Assembly (NCBI RefSeq): GCF_037572775.1
Contig: NZ_JBBHKA010000001.1
Span: forward strand, 558,001-622,000
Length of the DNA stretch: 64,000 nucleotides
Origin: Ramlibacter sp. PS4R-6
Lineage (GTDB): Bacteria; Pseudomonadota; Gammaproteobacteria; Burkholderiales; Burkholderiaceae_C
Direction of reading: 5' to 3'
In this document: one piece after another, positions 9,474-18,493 of the stretch
Position numbering within the stretch: position 1 is the first letter of the stretch
Layout: each line of letters begins with the position of its first letter
Made by a program: the position numbers and the translations under genes
Notes under the pieces: generated by a model
Seen by the model: the letters and a program-made list of their open reading frames with translations, nothing else
Database searches by the model: none
Told to the model about the DNA's origin: nothing

Positions 9474-9947
9474 TCACTTCCGATTCGGAAGCGGGAAGCC
9501 CGCGAACTCCTTGATCGTCTGCATCTCGATGTTGGTGACGATCTTCTCCACCCCCAGCGCCGCCTCGTCCAGCCAGCCATTGATGAGCCGGTGGTAGTGC
9601 GCCAGGTGCGGGCAGGCGATGCGCACCAGGTAGTCGTAGCGGCCGCTCACCACCCAGCAGCCGACGACCTCGGGCGTTTGCGCCATGCGCTTCTCGAACC
9701 GCTGCAGCGAGGCCTGCCGCTGGTCCTTGAGCGCGATCTCGGCGAAGGCGCACACCTGCTCGCCCAGCGCCGAGCGGCTCACCATCGCGCGGTAGCCCTC
9801 GATCACGCCTTCGGATTCGAGCTTGCGCACGCGGTTGAGCGTGGCGCGTGCCGACAGGTGGATGGCTTCCGAGAGCGCCTGCACCGTCGTCCGGCCGTCC
9901 TGCTGCAGCAGCTCCAGCAGCTTCAGGTCGGCGCGGTCCAGTTCCAT
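9474..9947 (-). CDS. Lrp/AsnC family transcriptional regulator
   Basis: A 157-residue protein with an N-terminal helix-turn-helix (about residues 5-60, DLKLLELLQQDGRTTVQALS then SARATLNRVRKLESEGVI) and a C-terminal RAM/AsnC ligand domain (about 70-145, VVGCWVVSGRYDYLVRIAC). Members sense amino acids and often control the neighbouring catabolic gene. It begins 4 bp after the lptE stop codon, so it is probably co-transcribed with leuS-lptE, and it precedes the fusion by 102 bp. Control of the fusion by arginine, citrulline or ornithine is an inference from adjacency. Confidence 0.9.
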   Translation of the reverse strand: MELDRADLKLLELLQQDGRTTVQALSEAIHLSARATLNRVRKLESEGVIEGYRAMVSRSALGEQVCAFAEIALKDQRQASLQRFEKRMAQTPEVVGCWVVSGRYDYLVRIACPHLAHYHRLINGWLDEAALGVEKIVTNIEMQTIKEFAGFPLPNRK

Positions 9948-9951
9948 GCGC

Positions 9952-10440
9952 TCAGACGGCCTTCACCGAGGACAGCCGGCGCATCACCTGCCGCACGATG
10001 TCGGCCTGCAGGCTGCGGTAGACCAGCTGCTCCTCGTCTTCCTTGGCCAGCGCCACGGTTTCGCTGTAGCTGATGTCCTGCTGGCGCACGATCTCGGCGT
10101 CGGGGATCAGCTCGCGGCCGTCACGCGAGCGCAGGCGGAAGCGCAGGCGCATGCGCAGCTCGAACTCGCGCACCTGGCCGACGGCGCCCAGGCCCACCAC
10201 GACCTTCTGGCGCTGCTCGTTCAGCACGTCCATCACCACTTCGGCCTCGGCGGGCGACTCGACGATGACGACCTTGCCGCCCGAGGCGATCGCGCGCTTG
10301 AGCTCGCGCCCGATCGGCGAGGTCGCGGCCACGCCGATGTAGATCGACCTGAAGGCGAAATCCGGCGCCTGCCGCAGCTGGAAGCCGCAGCCCGCGAGAA
10401 GCGCGGGCGCGGCGAAGGCGAGCAACGCGCGGCGGCGCAT
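9952..10440 (-). CDS. lptE: LPS-assembly lipoprotein LptE
   Basis: Outer-membrane lipoprotein that plugs LptD during lipopolysaccharide insertion. The 162-residue product has a short signal peptide ending in a lipobox, ALLAGCGF with the modified cysteine near residue 17. The body, GFQLRQAPDFAFRSIYIG and later YSETVALAKEDEEQLVYRSL, is typical of beta-proteobacterial LptE. Its ATG overlaps the leuS stop codon by one base (TGATG), indicating translational coupling. In relatives it is followed by holA. Here an lrp gene begins 4 bp downstream instead. Confidence 0.9.
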   Translation of the reverse strand: MRRRALLAFAAPALLAGCGFQLRQAPDFAFRSIYIGVAATSPIGRELKRAIASGGKVVIVESPAEAEVVMDVLNEQRQKVVVGLGAVGQVREFELRMRLRFRLRSRDGRELIPDAEIVRQQDISYSETVALAKEDEEQLVYRSLQADIVRQVMRRLSSVKAV

Positions 10441-13058
10441 CACACCACCACGTTCACGAGGCGGCCCGGCACGATGACGACCTTCTTCACCGGGTGGCCG
10501 CCGCCGTACTGTGCGAAGGCCTCGGTCTTGAGCGCGATCGCCTCGATGTCCTCGCGCGGCGCGCCGGCCGGCACGCGGATGGAGCCGCGGTGCTTGCCGT
10601 TCACCTGCAGCACGAGCTCGACCTCGTCCTGCACCAGCGCTTCCTCGTCCACCGTGGGCCACGGCGCATCGAGCAGCTCGCCCATGCGCTCGGCGAAGCC
10701 CAGCTCCTTCCACAGCGCATGCGCGATGTGCGGCGTCACGGGGTACAGCACGCGCAGCAGGATGCCGAAGCACTCGCGCACCGCGGCGTCCGAATTGGCC
10801 TCGGCGGCGCCCTTGAAATCCTCCAGCGCGTTGAGCAGCTTCATCGCGCCGGAGACGACCGTGTTGTATTGCATGCGCTGGTAGTCGTAATCGACCTGGC
10901 GCAGCACGGTGTGGATCTCGCGGCGCAGCGCCTTGCTCTGCGCCCCCACCGCCTTGTCGGCCGGCGCCGCGCTGCCGGGGCCCAGCTTGTGCCCGAAGGC
11001 CCACACGCGGCGCAGGAAGCGGAAGGAGCCTTCGAGCGCGGCGTCGTTCCATTCCAGCGTCGCCTCCGGCGGCGCCGTGAACATGGTGTACAGCCGCGCC
11101 GTGTCGGCGCCGTACTTCTCGATCAGGTCCTGCGGGTCCACGCCGTTGTTCTTGGACTTGGACATGGTGGTCCAGCCTTCGTACGTCACCGGCTGCCCGT
11201 CGGCCTTCGCCTTCGCGGAGATCACCTTCGCGTGCTCGTCGCGCTCGATGTCGAGCTCGTGCGCCCAGTAGTAGTGCTTGCCCGTGTCGATGCGGTAGAA
11301 CGCCTCGTTCAGCACCATGCCCTGCGTCAGCAGCTTGGTGAACGGCTCGTCGACCTTCACCAGGCCCATGTCGCGCATCACCTTGGTCCAGAAGCGCGCG
11401 TAGAGCAGGTGCAGGATGGCGTGTTCGATGCCGCCGATGTACTGGTCCATCGGCATCCAGTACTGCGCACCCTCGCCCACCATCGCGTCTTCCTTCGCGG
11501 GGTCGCAGTAGCGCATGTAGTACCACGAGCTGTCGACGAAGGTGTCCAGGGTGTCGGTCTCGCGCCGCGCGGGCTTGCCGCACACCGGGCACTTGCAGGC
11601 CAGGAAGTCCTCGCGCTTGTTCAGCGGGTTGCCGCTGCCGTCGGGCACGCAGTCCTGCGGCAGCACCACGGGCAGATCCTTCTCGGGCACCGGCACGGCG
11701 CCGTGCTGGTCGCAGTGAATGATCGGGATCGGCGTGCCCCAGTAGCGCTGGCGGCTCACGCCCCAGTCGCGCAGGCGCCAAGTGGTCTTCTTCTCGCCCA
11801 GGCCCTTCTGCTGCAGCGCGTGCGCCACCGCATCGACCGCCTCCTGGTAGCCGAAGCCGCTGAAGATGTCGGAGTTGACGGTGACGCCGCGCTCCTTGTC
11901 GGCGTACCACTCGTGCCACTGCTTGTAGTCGTAGGTCTCGCCGTCGACGTGCACGACCTCCATGATCGGCAGGCCGTACTTGAGCGCGAAGGCGAAGTCG
12001 CGTTCGTCGTGTCCCGGCACGCCCATGACGGCGCCGTCGCCGTAACCCATGAGCACGTAGTTGCCGACCCACACGTCGATCGGCTCGTTGGTGAGCGGGT
12101 GCATCACCTGCAGGCCCGTGGGCACGCCTTCCTTGTCGCGCAGCGCGAGCTCGGCCTCGGTGGTGCCGCCCTTCTTCGCATCCTCGATGAACCGCGCGAC
12201 CTTGGGGTTCGACTTCGCCGCGTGCGTGGCCAGCGGATGCTCGGGCGCGACCGCGACGAAGGTCACGCCCATGATGGTGTCGGCGCGCGTCGTGAAGACG
12301 TACATGCGCCCGTCCTGGATCAACTGGCCGTCGTCGCCCTTGATGTCGTGCGGGAAGGCGAAGCGCACGCCCTCGCTCTTGCCGATCCAGTTTTCCTGCA
12401 TCAGCTTCACGCGCTCGGGCCAGCCCGGCAGGCGGTTCTGCACGTGCTCGAGCAGTTCCTGCGCGTAGTCGGTGATCTTCAGGTAGTAGCCGGGGATCTC
12501 GCGCTTTTCCACGGGCGCGCCGGTGCGCCAGCCCTTGCCGTCGATCACCTGCTCGTTGGCCAGCACGGTCTGGTCGACCGGGTCCCAGTTCACCACCTGC
12601 GTCTTGCGGTACGCGATGCCCTTCTCGAGCATCTTCAGGAACAGCCACTGGTTCCACTTGTAGTAGCTGGGGTCGCAGGTGGCGACCTCGCGCGACCAGT
12701 CGATGGCCAGGCCCATGGCCTGCATCTGGCCCTTCATGTACGCGATGTTCTCGTACGTCCACTTCGCCGGCGGCACGTTGTTCTTCATCGCCGCGTTCTC
12801 GGCCGGCAGCCCGAACGCGTCCCAGCCCATGGGCATGAGGACGTTGTAGCCCTTCATGCGCAGGTAGCGCGTGAGCATGTCGTTGATGGTGTAGTTGCGC
12901 ACGTGCCCCATGTGCAGCTTGCCCGAGGGGTAGGGCAGCATGGAGCAGGCATAGAACTTCTTCTTGCGCGCATCCTCCGTCACGCGGTAGGCATCGCGTG
13001 ACGTCCAGTGCGACTGCGCGGCCTTCTCGACTTCGCCGGGGACGTATCTCTCTTGCAT
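10440..13058 (-). CDS. leuS: Leucyl-tRNA synthetase
   Basis: Class Ia aminoacyl-tRNA synthetase charging tRNA-Leu. The 872-residue length fits the bacterial enzyme. The HIGH motif appears as HMGH in [15 protein letters not shown] near residue 48, and the KMSKS loop as [12 protein letters not shown] in the C-terminal half. The CP1 editing domain stretch [21 protein letters not shown] is intact. It starts at ATG 13058, 43 bp after the exbD stop, and is coupled to lptE. Confidence 0.97.
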   Translation of the reverse strand: MQERYVPGEVEKAAQSHWTSRDAYRVTEDARKKKFYACSMLPYPSGKLHMGHVRNYTINDMLTRYLRMKGYNVLMPMGWDAFGLPAENAAMKNNVPPAKWTYENIAYMKGQMQAMGLAIDWSREVATCDPSYYKWNQWLFLKMLEKGIAYRKTQVVNWDPVDQTVLANEQVIDGKGWRTGAPVEKREIPGYYLKITDYAQELLEHVQNRLPGWPERVKLMQENWIGKSEGVRFAFPHDIKGDDGQLIQDGRMYVFTTRADTIMGVTFVAVAPEHPLATHAAKSNPKVARFIEDAKKGGTTEAELALRDKEGVPTGLQVMHPLTNEPIDVWVGNYVLMGYGDGAVMGVPGHDERDFAFALKYGLPIMEVVHVDGETYDYKQWHEWYADKERGVTVNSDIFSGFGYQEAVDAVAHALQQKGLGEKKTTWRLRDWGVSRQRYWGTPIPIIHCDQHGAVPVPEKDLPVVLPQDCVPDGSGNPLNKREDFLACKCPVCGKPARRETDTLDTFVDSSWYYMRYCDPAKEDAMVGEGAQYWMPMDQYIGGIEHAILHLLYARFWTKVMRDMGLVKVDEPFTKLLTQGMVLNEAFYRIDTGKHYYWAHELDIERDEHAKVISAKAKADGQPVTYEGWTTMSKSKNNGVDPQDLIEKYGADTARLYTMFTAPPEATLEWNDAALEGSFRFLRRVWAFGHKLGPGSAAPADKAVGAQSKALRREIHTVLRQVDYDYQRMQYNTVVSGAMKLLNALEDFKGAAEANSDAAVRECFGILLRVLYPVTPHIAHALWKELGFAERMGELLDAPWPTVDEEALVQDEVELVLQVNGKHRGSIRVPAGAPREDIEAIALKTEAFAQYGGGHPVKKVVIVPGRLVNVVV

Positions 13059-13101
13059 CCAGCGATTCTAGGGGCCGGGCCGCGCGGCCGCCCCCGGGCC
13101 G

Positions 13102-13524
13102 TCAGCGGCCGCCGGGCTCGGCCACGAAACCGATGCGGTGCAAGCCCGCCTTCTGCGCGGCGCCCATCACCTCCACCACGCGGCCGTAGGGCACGCCGGC
13201 ATCGGCGCGCAGCTGGATCTCGGTGTCGGGCCGGGCCTTGGCCGCCTGCGCCAGGCGCTGCGCCAGCTGCTCCTGGGTCAGGGGCTTGTCGTCGACGAAG
13301 GCCTGGCCGGACTTGTCCAGCACCACCGCCACGAAGGCCGGCGCGTCGCTGGGGCGCGCGGCGCCGCTTCGGGGCAGGTCCAGCCGCACCGAGCTGGCCA
13401 GCAGCGGCGCGGTGATGATGAGGATGACCACCAGCACCAGCATCACGTCCACCAGCGGCGTCATGTTGATGTCGCTCATCGGCTGCGGGCCGGGCGTGCG
13501 CTCCAGGCGGCCGAAAGCACTCAT
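13102..13524 (-). CDS. exbD: ExbD/TolR family biopolymer transport protein (first set)
   Basis: A 140-residue inner-membrane protein with one N-terminal transmembrane helix (about residues 22-42, LVDVMLVLVVILIITAPLLA) and a periplasmic domain. The motif MSDINMTPLVDVMLVLV includes the conserved membrane aspartate needed for proton-driven energy transfer. It works with the ExbB-like protein encoded just upstream; between the two genes lies an 88-bp spacer holding a palindromic element. Whether the pair serves TonB or a Tol-type system cannot be told from sequence. The location between dapB and leuS recurs in Burkholderiales. Confidence 0.88.
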   Translation of the reverse strand: MSAFGRLERTPGPQPMSDINMTPLVDVMLVLVVILIITAPLLASSVRLDLPRSGAARPSDAPAFVAVVLDKSGQAFVDDKPLTQEQLAQRLAQAAKARPDTEIQLRADAGVPYGRVVEVMGAAQKAGLHRIGFVAEPGGR

Positions 13525-13527
13525 CAG

Positions 13528-13605
13528 CCGCCGCCCGGCCGCCCGAAGGCGGCTGACGCCCCCTCGGGGGGCAGCGCACTACACGAAGTGAGAAGCGTGG
13601 GGGCC
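13528..13605. repeat. Palindromic intergenic element, Comamonadaceae type
   Basis: The spacer between exbB and exbD contains two hairpins: GCCGCC-cgaa-GGCGGC (13538-13553) and CCCCC-tc-GGGGG (13559-13570). These are followed by a CACGAAGTG-containing tail and a G-run. I recall this layout as a dispersed element in Comamonadaceae intergenic DNA, often inside operons. No second full copy was noticed in this window. It has no T-run, so it is not an obvious terminator. Confidence 0.55.
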
Positions 13606-13612
13606 AACATTT

Positions 13613-14263
13613 CTAGGGCTCCACGGCCGGGTGCGTGAGCAGCTCGCGCAGGTCGCGTGCGAAACCTTCGAGGTCGGCCTCGATGCGTCCGATGAAGCGA
13701 CCGAAGATGTTGTAGCCCAGCACCGCCGGGATCGCGACCGCGAGGCCCGCGGCCGTCATGATGAGCGACTCGCCCACGGGGCCCGCGACCTTGTCGATGG
13801 TGATCTGCCCCGCCGCGCCGATGGCGGTGAGCGCGTGGTAGATGCCCCAGACCGTGCCCAGCAGGCCGACGAAGGGCGCGGTGGAACCCACGGTGGCCAG
13901 CAGCACCTGGCCGAACTGCAACTTGTCGAGCACGCGGTGCAAGGCGTCGCGCAGCACGCGCGTGAGCTGCTGCGAGCGGTCGCCTGCGGCGGCGAGCGAG
14001 CCGGGCGCCGCCACCTGCGTCGCCTCGATCAGCGGCAGCACCAGCGACTCGCGGTCGAACGCCCCGACCCGCTGCCTGGCTTCGTTGATGGAGGGCGCCT
14101 GCCAGAAAGCCGCGGTGCTGCGGCCGACGTCGCCCGCCGCGCGCTTGAGCAGCCACGCCTTCCACAGGATCACCACCCAGCTGGCCACCGACATCGCCAG
14201 CAGCACGATGGCCACCAGCCGCGTGACCGCGTCGCCGCTGGCCAGCAGGTCGTACAGGCTCAT
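13613..14263 (-). CDS. exbB: ExbB/TolQ/MotA family proton channel (first set)
   Basis: A 216-residue inner-membrane protein with three predicted transmembrane segments (about 14-36, 108-135 and 150-178). The family core [20 protein letters not shown] followed by [20 protein letters not shown] is present. It partners with the ExbD protein downstream to harvest the proton gradient. Its ATG overlaps the dapB stop as ATGA, so translation is coupled to lysine biosynthesis, which is a positional rather than functional link. Confidence 0.9.
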   Translation of the reverse strand: MSLYDLLASGDAVTRLVAIVLLAMSVASWVVILWKAWLLKRAAGDVGRSTAAFWQAPSINEARQRVGAFDRESLVLPLIEATQVAAPGSLAAAGDRSQQLTRVLRDALHRVLDKLQFGQVLLATVGSTAPFVGLLGTVWGIYHALTAIGAAGQITIDKVAGPVGESLIMTAAGLAVAIPAVLGYNIFGRFIGRIEADLEGFARDLRELLTHPAVEP

Positions 14264-15078
14264 CGCAGGGCCAGCACGTCGAACATGTCGAACAGGCCCT
14301 TTTTCTTGCCGGCCAGGAAGCGCACGGCGCGCAGGCTGCCGTCGGCGTACGTGGAGCGGCTCGCGGACCTGTGCGTGATCTCGATGCGCTCGCCCGTGCC
14401 GGCGAAGAGCACGGTGTGGTCGCCGACGATGTCGCCGCCGCGGATCGCGGAGAAGCCGATGGTGCCGGGCTTGCGCTCGCCGGTGACGCCTTCGCGGGCG
14501 AACACGCCGTCCTTCTTCAGGTCCTTGCCCAGCGCCTGCGCGATCACCTCGCCCATCTTCAGCGCCGTGCCCGAAGGCGCGTCGACCTTGTGGCGGTGGT
14601 GGGCTTCGATCACCTCGATGTCGAAGCCGGTGGCCAGCGACTTCGCCGCCATCTCCAGCAGCTTGAGCGTGACGTTCACGCCGACGCTCATGTTGGGCGA
14701 CATCACGATGGCGATGTCGCGCGCCGCGTCGCGGATCTGTTCCTTCTGGCTCTCGTTGAAGCCCGTGGTGCCGATCACGAGGTTGACCTTGTGCTCGCGG
14801 CACGCGGCCAGGTGCTTGAGCGTGCCTTCGGGGCGCGTGAAGTCGATGAGCACGTCGGCATCGGCGAGCGCCGCCGCGATGTCGGCGGACACGGCGACGC
14901 CGCTCGCCACGCCCAGGAACGCGGCCGCATCGTTGCCGATCGCGGGGCTGGCGGGCACGTCGGCGGCGCCGGCCAATTGGCAGTCGCCCGAGGCTCGGAT
15001 GGCCTCGATGAGCATGTGCCCCATGCGGCCGCTGGCACCGGCGACCGCCACCTTGTGGACCGTGGACGGCTGGGCCAT
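14260..15078 (-). CDS. dapB: 4-hydroxy-tetrahydrodipicolinate reductase
   Basis: Reduces 4-hydroxy-tetrahydrodipicolinate in the diaminopimelate/lysine pathway. The 272-residue protein has the nucleotide-binding start [17 protein letters not shown], the signature [17 protein letters not shown] with the catalytic histidine/lysine region, and [17 protein letters not shown]. The ATG at 15078 is 11 bp after the bamE stop. The gene overlaps the following exbB by four bases. Length is normal for the family. Confidence 0.96.
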   Translation of the reverse strand: MAQPSTVHKVAVAGASGRMGHMLIEAIRASGDCQLAGAADVPASPAIGNDAAAFLGVASGVAVSADIAAALADADVLIDFTRPEGTLKHLAACREHKVNLVIGTTGFNESQKEQIRDAARDIAIVMSPNMSVGVNVTLKLLEMAAKSLATGFDIEVIEAHHRHKVDAPSGTALKMGEVIAQALGKDLKKDGVFAREGVTGERKPGTIGFSAIRGGDIVGDHTVLFAGTGERIEITHRSASRSTYADGSLRAVRFLAGKKKGLFDMFDVLALR

Positions 15079-15089
15079 GGGCTTGTCCT

Positions 15090-15635
15090 TCAGCGCGGCT
15101 CGAGCGGCGGGTAGGCGGTGGCCGCGGCCGGCGCCGGCGGCACGGCGGGCGCGGCCGGCTGCTTGTTCTCGGCGGCGAACTGGCGCAGCTTGTCCTCGCT
15201 CGCTTCCAGCGGCGGCACGGACGCGGACTTGCGCTTGCTGTCCAGCGTGGCGACGAACTCGGCCTCGGTCGGCATCTCGTCGCCGTCGAAGCGGTCCAGC
15301 GCATCGTCCTTGAAGAACAGCGCCAGGCGGCGCTGCTGCGGCTCCACGCCCTGGCGCTTGATGGTGAACACGTAGTCCCAGCGGTCCTTGTGGAACGCGT
15401 CGGCGAGGAGCGGCGTGCCGAGCAGGTCGCGCACCTGCGTGCGGCTCATGCCCGGGCGCAGCGCGGCCACCTGCTCCTTGGAGACGAAGTTGCCCTGCAC
15501 GACCTCGATCTTGTAGGGCGTGATGGCCCCGGCGATGCGCTCGCTGGTGCGGTCGAACGTGCCGCAGCCGGCGAGGGCCGCGAGCACGCACGCGGCAAGC
15601 GCGCTACGCGCGGCGGGGAAAGCAGGATGGCGCAT
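15090..15635 (-). CDS. bamE: Outer membrane assembly lipoprotein BamE
   Basis: Small lipoprotein of the BAM complex that folds outer-membrane proteins. The 181-residue product has a lipobox, [10 protein letters not shown], and the SmpA/OmlA fold region [20 protein letters not shown] followed by [13 protein letters not shown] proline/alanine-rich tail of about 30 residues ([14 protein letters not shown]) makes it longer than the E. coli protein (113 residues). It is divergent from fur with only 40 bp between start codons, an arrangement common in beta-proteobacteria. Confidence 0.9.
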   Translation of the reverse strand: MRHPAFPAARSALAACVLAALAGCGTFDRTSERIAGAITPYKIEVVQGNFVSKEQVAALRPGMSRTQVRDLLGTPLLADAFHKDRWDYVFTIKRQGVEPQQRRLALFFKDDALDRFDGDEMPTEAEFVATLDSKRKSASVPPLEASEDKLRQFAAENKQPAAPAVPPAPAAATAYPPLEPR

Positions 15636-15675
15636 GGCGGGGGCGGGGCGATATGATCGAAACGATTGTAGCGAC

Positions 15676-16119
15676 ATGGCCAACATCGACGACCTCAAGA
15701 GCACGGGCCTGAAGGCCACGGTGCCGCGCCTGAAGATCCTGGACGTCTTCCACAAGGGCGACCAGCGCCACATGACGGCCGAGGACGTGTTCCGCGTGCT
15801 GCTGACCGAGCACTCCGACATCGGCCTGGCCACCGTGTACCGCGTGCTCACGCAGTTCGAGCAGGCCGGCATCCTGACGCGCAGCCACTTCGAAAGCGGC
15901 AAGGCCGTCTACGAGCTGAACGAGGGCACGCACCACGACCACCTGGTGTGCCTGGACTGCGGGCGGGTGGAGGAGTTCTACGACGCCGAGATCGAGAAGC
16001 GCCAGCACGCAGTGGCCAAGATCAAGGGCTTCGACATCGCGGACCACGCGCTGAGCCTGTACGCGCACTGCACGAAGGCCGACTGCCCGCACCGCCCCAA
16101 GGGCAGGGGCCAGGCCTAG
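15676..16119 (+). CDS. fur: Ferric uptake regulator Fur
   Basis: Iron-responsive repressor of 147 residues with an N-terminal winged helix ([36 protein letters not shown]) and a metal-binding dimerisation domain. [16 protein letters not shown] supplies histidines and a CxxC pair, and [12 protein letters not shown] the C-terminal cysteines. The ATG at 15676 gives the usual start [18 protein letters not shown]. It is convergent with hprK (4 bp apart) and divergent from bamE. A Fiu-type receptor gene at 55.3 kb is a likely target by family knowledge. Confidence 0.97.
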   Translation: MANIDDLKSTGLKATVPRLKILDVFHKGDQRHMTAEDVFRVLLTEHSDIGLATVYRVLTQFEQAGILTRSHFESGKAVYELNEGTHHDHLVCLDCGRVEEFYDAEIEKRQHAVAKIKGFDIADHALSLYAHCTKADCPHRPKGRGQA

Positions 16120-16123
16120 CCGC

Positions 16124-17074
16124 TCAGGATCCGTTCTCCATCGCGCGGCGGTGCCGCTCGACGAACTCCTGGTAGGTGTCCACGCCGCGCAGCTGCAGGA
16201 TGGTGTTGCGCACGGCCGCTTCCACCAGCACGGCGATGTTGCGGCCGGCCACCACCTGGATCACGGCCTTGCGCACCGGCACGCCCAGCACGTCCTGCGT
16301 GAGCGGCTCGTAGGGCAGGCGCTCGTACTCGCGCTCGAGCGTCTCGCGCCGCACCAGGTGCACGATCAGCTTCAGCCGCATCTTCCGGCGCACGGCCGTC
16401 TCGCCGAAGATCGCGCGGATGTCCAAGAGGCCGATGCCGCGCACCTCCAGCAGGTTCTGCAACAGCTCCGGGCAGCGCCCCTCGATGGTGGTCTGGTTGA
16501 TGCGGTAGAAATCCACCGCGTCGTCGGCCACCAGGCCGTTGCCGCGCGAGATGAGTTCGAGGCCGAGCTCGCTCTTGCCCAGGCCCGACTCGCCGGTGAT
16601 CAGCACGCCCAGCCCCAGGATGTCCATGAACACGCCGTGCATCGACGTGCGCTCGGCGAAATGCTTGGACAGGTACGCGCGCATGACGTCGATGACGAAG
16701 GCCGAGGGCTCCTTCGTCGCGAACATCGGGATCTGCGCGCGCTCGCACATCTGCAGCAGCGCCTCGGGTGCGACCTGGCCGTCGGTCAGCACCAGCACCG
16801 GCGGCTCGAGCGTGACGATGCGCGCGATGCGGCGGGCGCAGTCTTCCTGCGTGGCGTTCGTGAGGTACGCGACCTCGCGCTCGCCCAGGATCTGCACGCG
16901 GTAGGGGTGGATGTAATTGAGGTAGCCGACGAGGTCGGCGCCCGAGCGCGCTGCGCGCACCGCCACTTCGTCGAAGCGGCGCTCGGAGGCGCCGAGGCCG
17001 GCGACCCATTCCCATTTCAGCTTGCCGCGGTGGTCCTCGAAGAGAACGTCGGCGCTGACGACTGAGGGTTTCAC
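16124..17074 (-). CDS. hprK: HPr kinase/phosphorylase
   Basis: Bifunctional enzyme phosphorylating HPr at its regulatory serine, part of the incomplete regulatory PTS of beta-proteobacteria. The 316-residue sequence has the Walker [14 protein letters not shown] (161-173) and the HPrK signature [20 protein letters not shown]. The start is a GTG at 17074. The ptsN stop ends one base upstream, so the two are surely co-transcribed. The order ptsN-hprK fits the rpoN-hpf-ptsN-hprK cluster of relatives. Confidence 0.95.
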   Translation of the reverse strand: MKPSVVSADVLFEDHRGKLKWEWVAGLGASERRFDEVAVRAARSGADLVGYLNYIHPYRVQILGEREVAYLTNATQEDCARRIARIVTLEPPVLVLTDGQVAPEALLQMCERAQIPMFATKEPSAFVIDVMRAYLSKHFAERTSMHGVFMDILGLGVLITGESGLGKSELGLELISRGNGLVADDAVDFYRINQTTIEGRCPELLQNLLEVRGIGLLDIRAIFGETAVRRKMRLKLIVHLVRRETLEREYERLPYEPLTQDVLGVPVRKAVIQVVAGRNIAVLVEAAVRNTILQLRGVDTYQEFVERHRRAMENGS

Positions 17075-17075
17075 T

Positions 17076-17543
17076 CTAGGCGGGCTGGGCCGACTGCCAG
17101 GTCGAGATCAGGCGGTGCAGTTCGGCCGCGTCGTTGCAGGACTTCATCTTCTCGCGCAGCGGCGCGTCGGACAGCAGTTCGGCGATCTCGGAGAGGATTT
17201 CCAGGTGCTTCTGCGTGGCCGCCTCGGGCACCAGCAGGAAGATCAGCAGCGACACCGGCTGCTCGTCGGGCGCGTCGAAACCGATGGGGCTGCCCAGCTG
17301 GAACAGCGCGGCCATGGGCGACTTCAGGCCCTTGATGCGGCCGTGCGGGATGGCCACGCCATGGCCCAGGCCCGTGGAGCCCAGGCGCTCGCGCGCGAAC
17401 AGGCTGTCGGTGATCAGGGCGCGCGACAGGCCGTGCAGGTTCTCGAACAGGAGGCCGGCCTCTTCGAACGCGCGCTTCTTGCTCGTGGCGTCGACGCTCA
17501 CCAGGACCTGGGTGGAGGGCAGGATGGACGCGAGGCGGTTCAT
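17076..17543 (-). CDS. ptsN: PTS nitrogen regulatory protein EIIA(Ntr)
   Basis: A 155-residue EIIA domain of the nitrogen PTS, which accepts phosphate from NPr/HPr and regulates potassium and other functions. The phospho-acceptor is H67 in [17 protein letters not shown]. The ATG at 17543 gives the family start MNRLASILP. It lies between hpf (121 bp spacer with a terminator) and hprK (1 bp). Note that kup, a potassium transporter, lies elsewhere in the window; a regulatory link is known for some PtsN proteins but is not shown here. Confidence 0.94.
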   Translation of the reverse strand: MNRLASILPSTQVLVSVDATSKKRAFEEAGLLFENLHGLSRALITDSLFARERLGSTGLGHGVAIPHGRIKGLKSPMAALFQLGSPIGFDAPDEQPVSLLIFLLVPEAATQKHLEILSEIAELLSDAPLREKMKSCNDAAELHRLISTWQSAQPA

Positions 17544-17619
17544 GGGTTTGCGGCTTGGGATTATGCACCGCAACACGAAATGGCAAGGCGGCCGGGGAAG
17601 CCGCGAAAGCGGCAAGCCC

Positions 17620-17650
17620 AAAAGGACGAGGCCCCGCGCAGGGGCCTCGT
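17620..17650 (-). terminator. Intrinsic terminator after hpf
   Basis: A perfect 10-base stem, ACGAGGCCCC / GGGGCCTCGT (17626-17635 and 17641-17650) with loop GCGCA, is followed on the minus strand by CCTTTT. It lies just after the hpf stop and would separate hpf from ptsN-hprK, at least in part. Confidence 0.7.
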
Positions 17651-17664
17651 TGGAAGTTGCCGGC

Positions 17665-17991
17665 TCACATGAGCCGTTTAACGCTGCACTGGTGGTCCTT
17701 GACCCGGTCCTTGTGCTTGCCGACCTGGCGGTCGAGCTTGTCGACCAGTTCGTCCAGGGCGGCGTACAGGTCCTCGTGCGAGCTCTCGGCGAACATGTCG
17801 TTGCCCTTCACGTGGATCTTGCACTCGGCCCTCTGTCGTCGTTCCTTCTCCTTCAGTTTCTCCACGGTGAGCAGCACTCGGACGTCGACGACCTGGTCAA
17901 AGTGGCGCGTGATTCGATCAAGCTTGCTGGTCACGTAGTTTCGAAGCGCGGGGGTGACTTCGAGATGGTGACCGCTGATCGTCAAGTTCAT
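17665..17991 (-). CDS. hpf: Ribosome hibernation promoting factor
   Basis: A 108-residue HPF/RaiA protein that binds the 30S subunit and inactivates ribosomes in stationary phase. The family start [20 protein letters not shown] and the RNA-binding lysine/arginine stretch [19 protein letters not shown] are present. Length matches short HPF. A strong AGGAGG precedes the ATG at 17991. In most Burkholderiales rpoN lies directly upstream. Here the upstream 303 bp hold only terminators and a repeat. A terminator hairpin sits 28-57 bases before the start codon. Confidence 0.93.
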   Translation of the reverse strand: MNLTISGHHLEVTPALRNYVTSKLDRITRHFDQVVDVRVLLTVEKLKEKERRQRAECKIHVKGNDMFAESSHEDLYAALDELVDKLDRQVGKHKDRVKDHQCSVKRLM

Positions 17992-18018
17992 GGGAAGAGC
18001 CTCCTGTTGCTACAGACG

Positions 18019-18048
18019 AAAAACCCCGCCTGTGGAGACCGGGCGGGG
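18019..18048 (-). terminator. Terminator-like hairpin in the hpf leader
   Basis: On the minus strand CCCCGCC (18048-18042) and GGCGGGG (18030-18024) form a 7-bp GC stem followed by TTTTT (18023-18019), a good intrinsic terminator. It ends only about 13 bases upstream of the hpf Shine-Dalgarno. It could end an unrecognised transcript or attenuate hpf. Together with the items at 18216-18273, it accounts for the otherwise empty stretch 17992-18294. Confidence 0.6.
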
Positions 18049-18215
18049 CGAACTTGGATTTCTCATGGGGTCGAACCACTATGCCGTGGCGGCCTGCCAA
18101 AAGCAATCGAATTCGGTCAACGGAAAGGCGCCCTTGAAACGCTTTGTCCCGGCTGGGCTCGCAAGTGCTTGCCGGGCATGGAAGAGCCGTTGAAGCGGCC
18201 AACAAAACGGGCGTG

Positions 18216-18268
18216 AAAAAGCCGCCCGCAGGCGTTTTCGCAGACATGCAAAAAGCCGCCCGCAGGCG
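18216..18268. repeat. 19-bp direct repeat (duplicated terminator arm)
   Basis: The same 19 bases, AAAAAGCCGCCCGCAGGCG, occur at 18216-18234 and 18250-18268, 34 bases apart. The second copy is part of the terminator at 18250-18273. The first forms a shorter hairpin (CGCC-tgcg-GGCG on the minus strand) that also runs into a T-tract, so this may be a tandem terminator. Confidence 0.65.
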
Positions 18269-18273
18269 GCTTT
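18250..18273 (-). terminator. Intrinsic terminator after the 57-residue small gene
   Basis: GCCGCC (18255-18260) and GGCGGC (18265-18270) with loop CGCA form a hairpin flanked by AAA and TTT on both sides. On the minus strand it is followed by TTTTT. It lies 21 bp after the stop codon of the small gene ending at 18295. Confidence 0.7.
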
Positions 18274-18294
18274 CCAGTGTGGCGCGGTCGGCTT

Positions 18295-18468
18295 TTAGTT
18301 GAGGCGCCAGGCGGCCGGGCCGGTGTAGTGGCTCCAGCCCTGCGCGGCGCGCGGATGCGCCTGGGCGCCGGGGCGCTCGAGGTTGGCGTGCTCCGTGCGT
18401 TCGGCGATGGGCTTGTCGCGCGGCGTGTCGACGAAGCGGTTGGGCATCTTGGGTTCCGTGGCGATCAT
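18295..18468 (-). CDS. Small uncharacterised protein, 57 residues
   Basis: An open frame of 57 residues starting MIATEPKMPNRFVDTPRDKP and ending WSHYTGPAAWRLN. Support comes from a strong AGAGGAAA ribosome-binding site (18483-18476) at good distance from the ATG at 18468 and from the terminator immediately downstream. The product is hydrophilic, without signal peptide or membrane segment, and I do not recognise it. A second small gene with an equally strong ribosome-binding site lies 25 bp upstream on the same strand. Confidence 0.6.
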   Translation of the reverse strand: MIATEPKMPNRFVDTPRDKPIAERTEHANLERPGAQAHPRAAQGWSHYTGPAAWRLN

Positions 18469-18493
18469 GGTCAAGTTTCCTCTGTGGGGCGCG

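Noticed and set aside
17918-18247. A 109-codon minus-strand frame across the hpf leader
   Set aside because: It runs through two terminator hairpins and into hpf in another frame, has no ribosome-binding site and no recognisable similarity.
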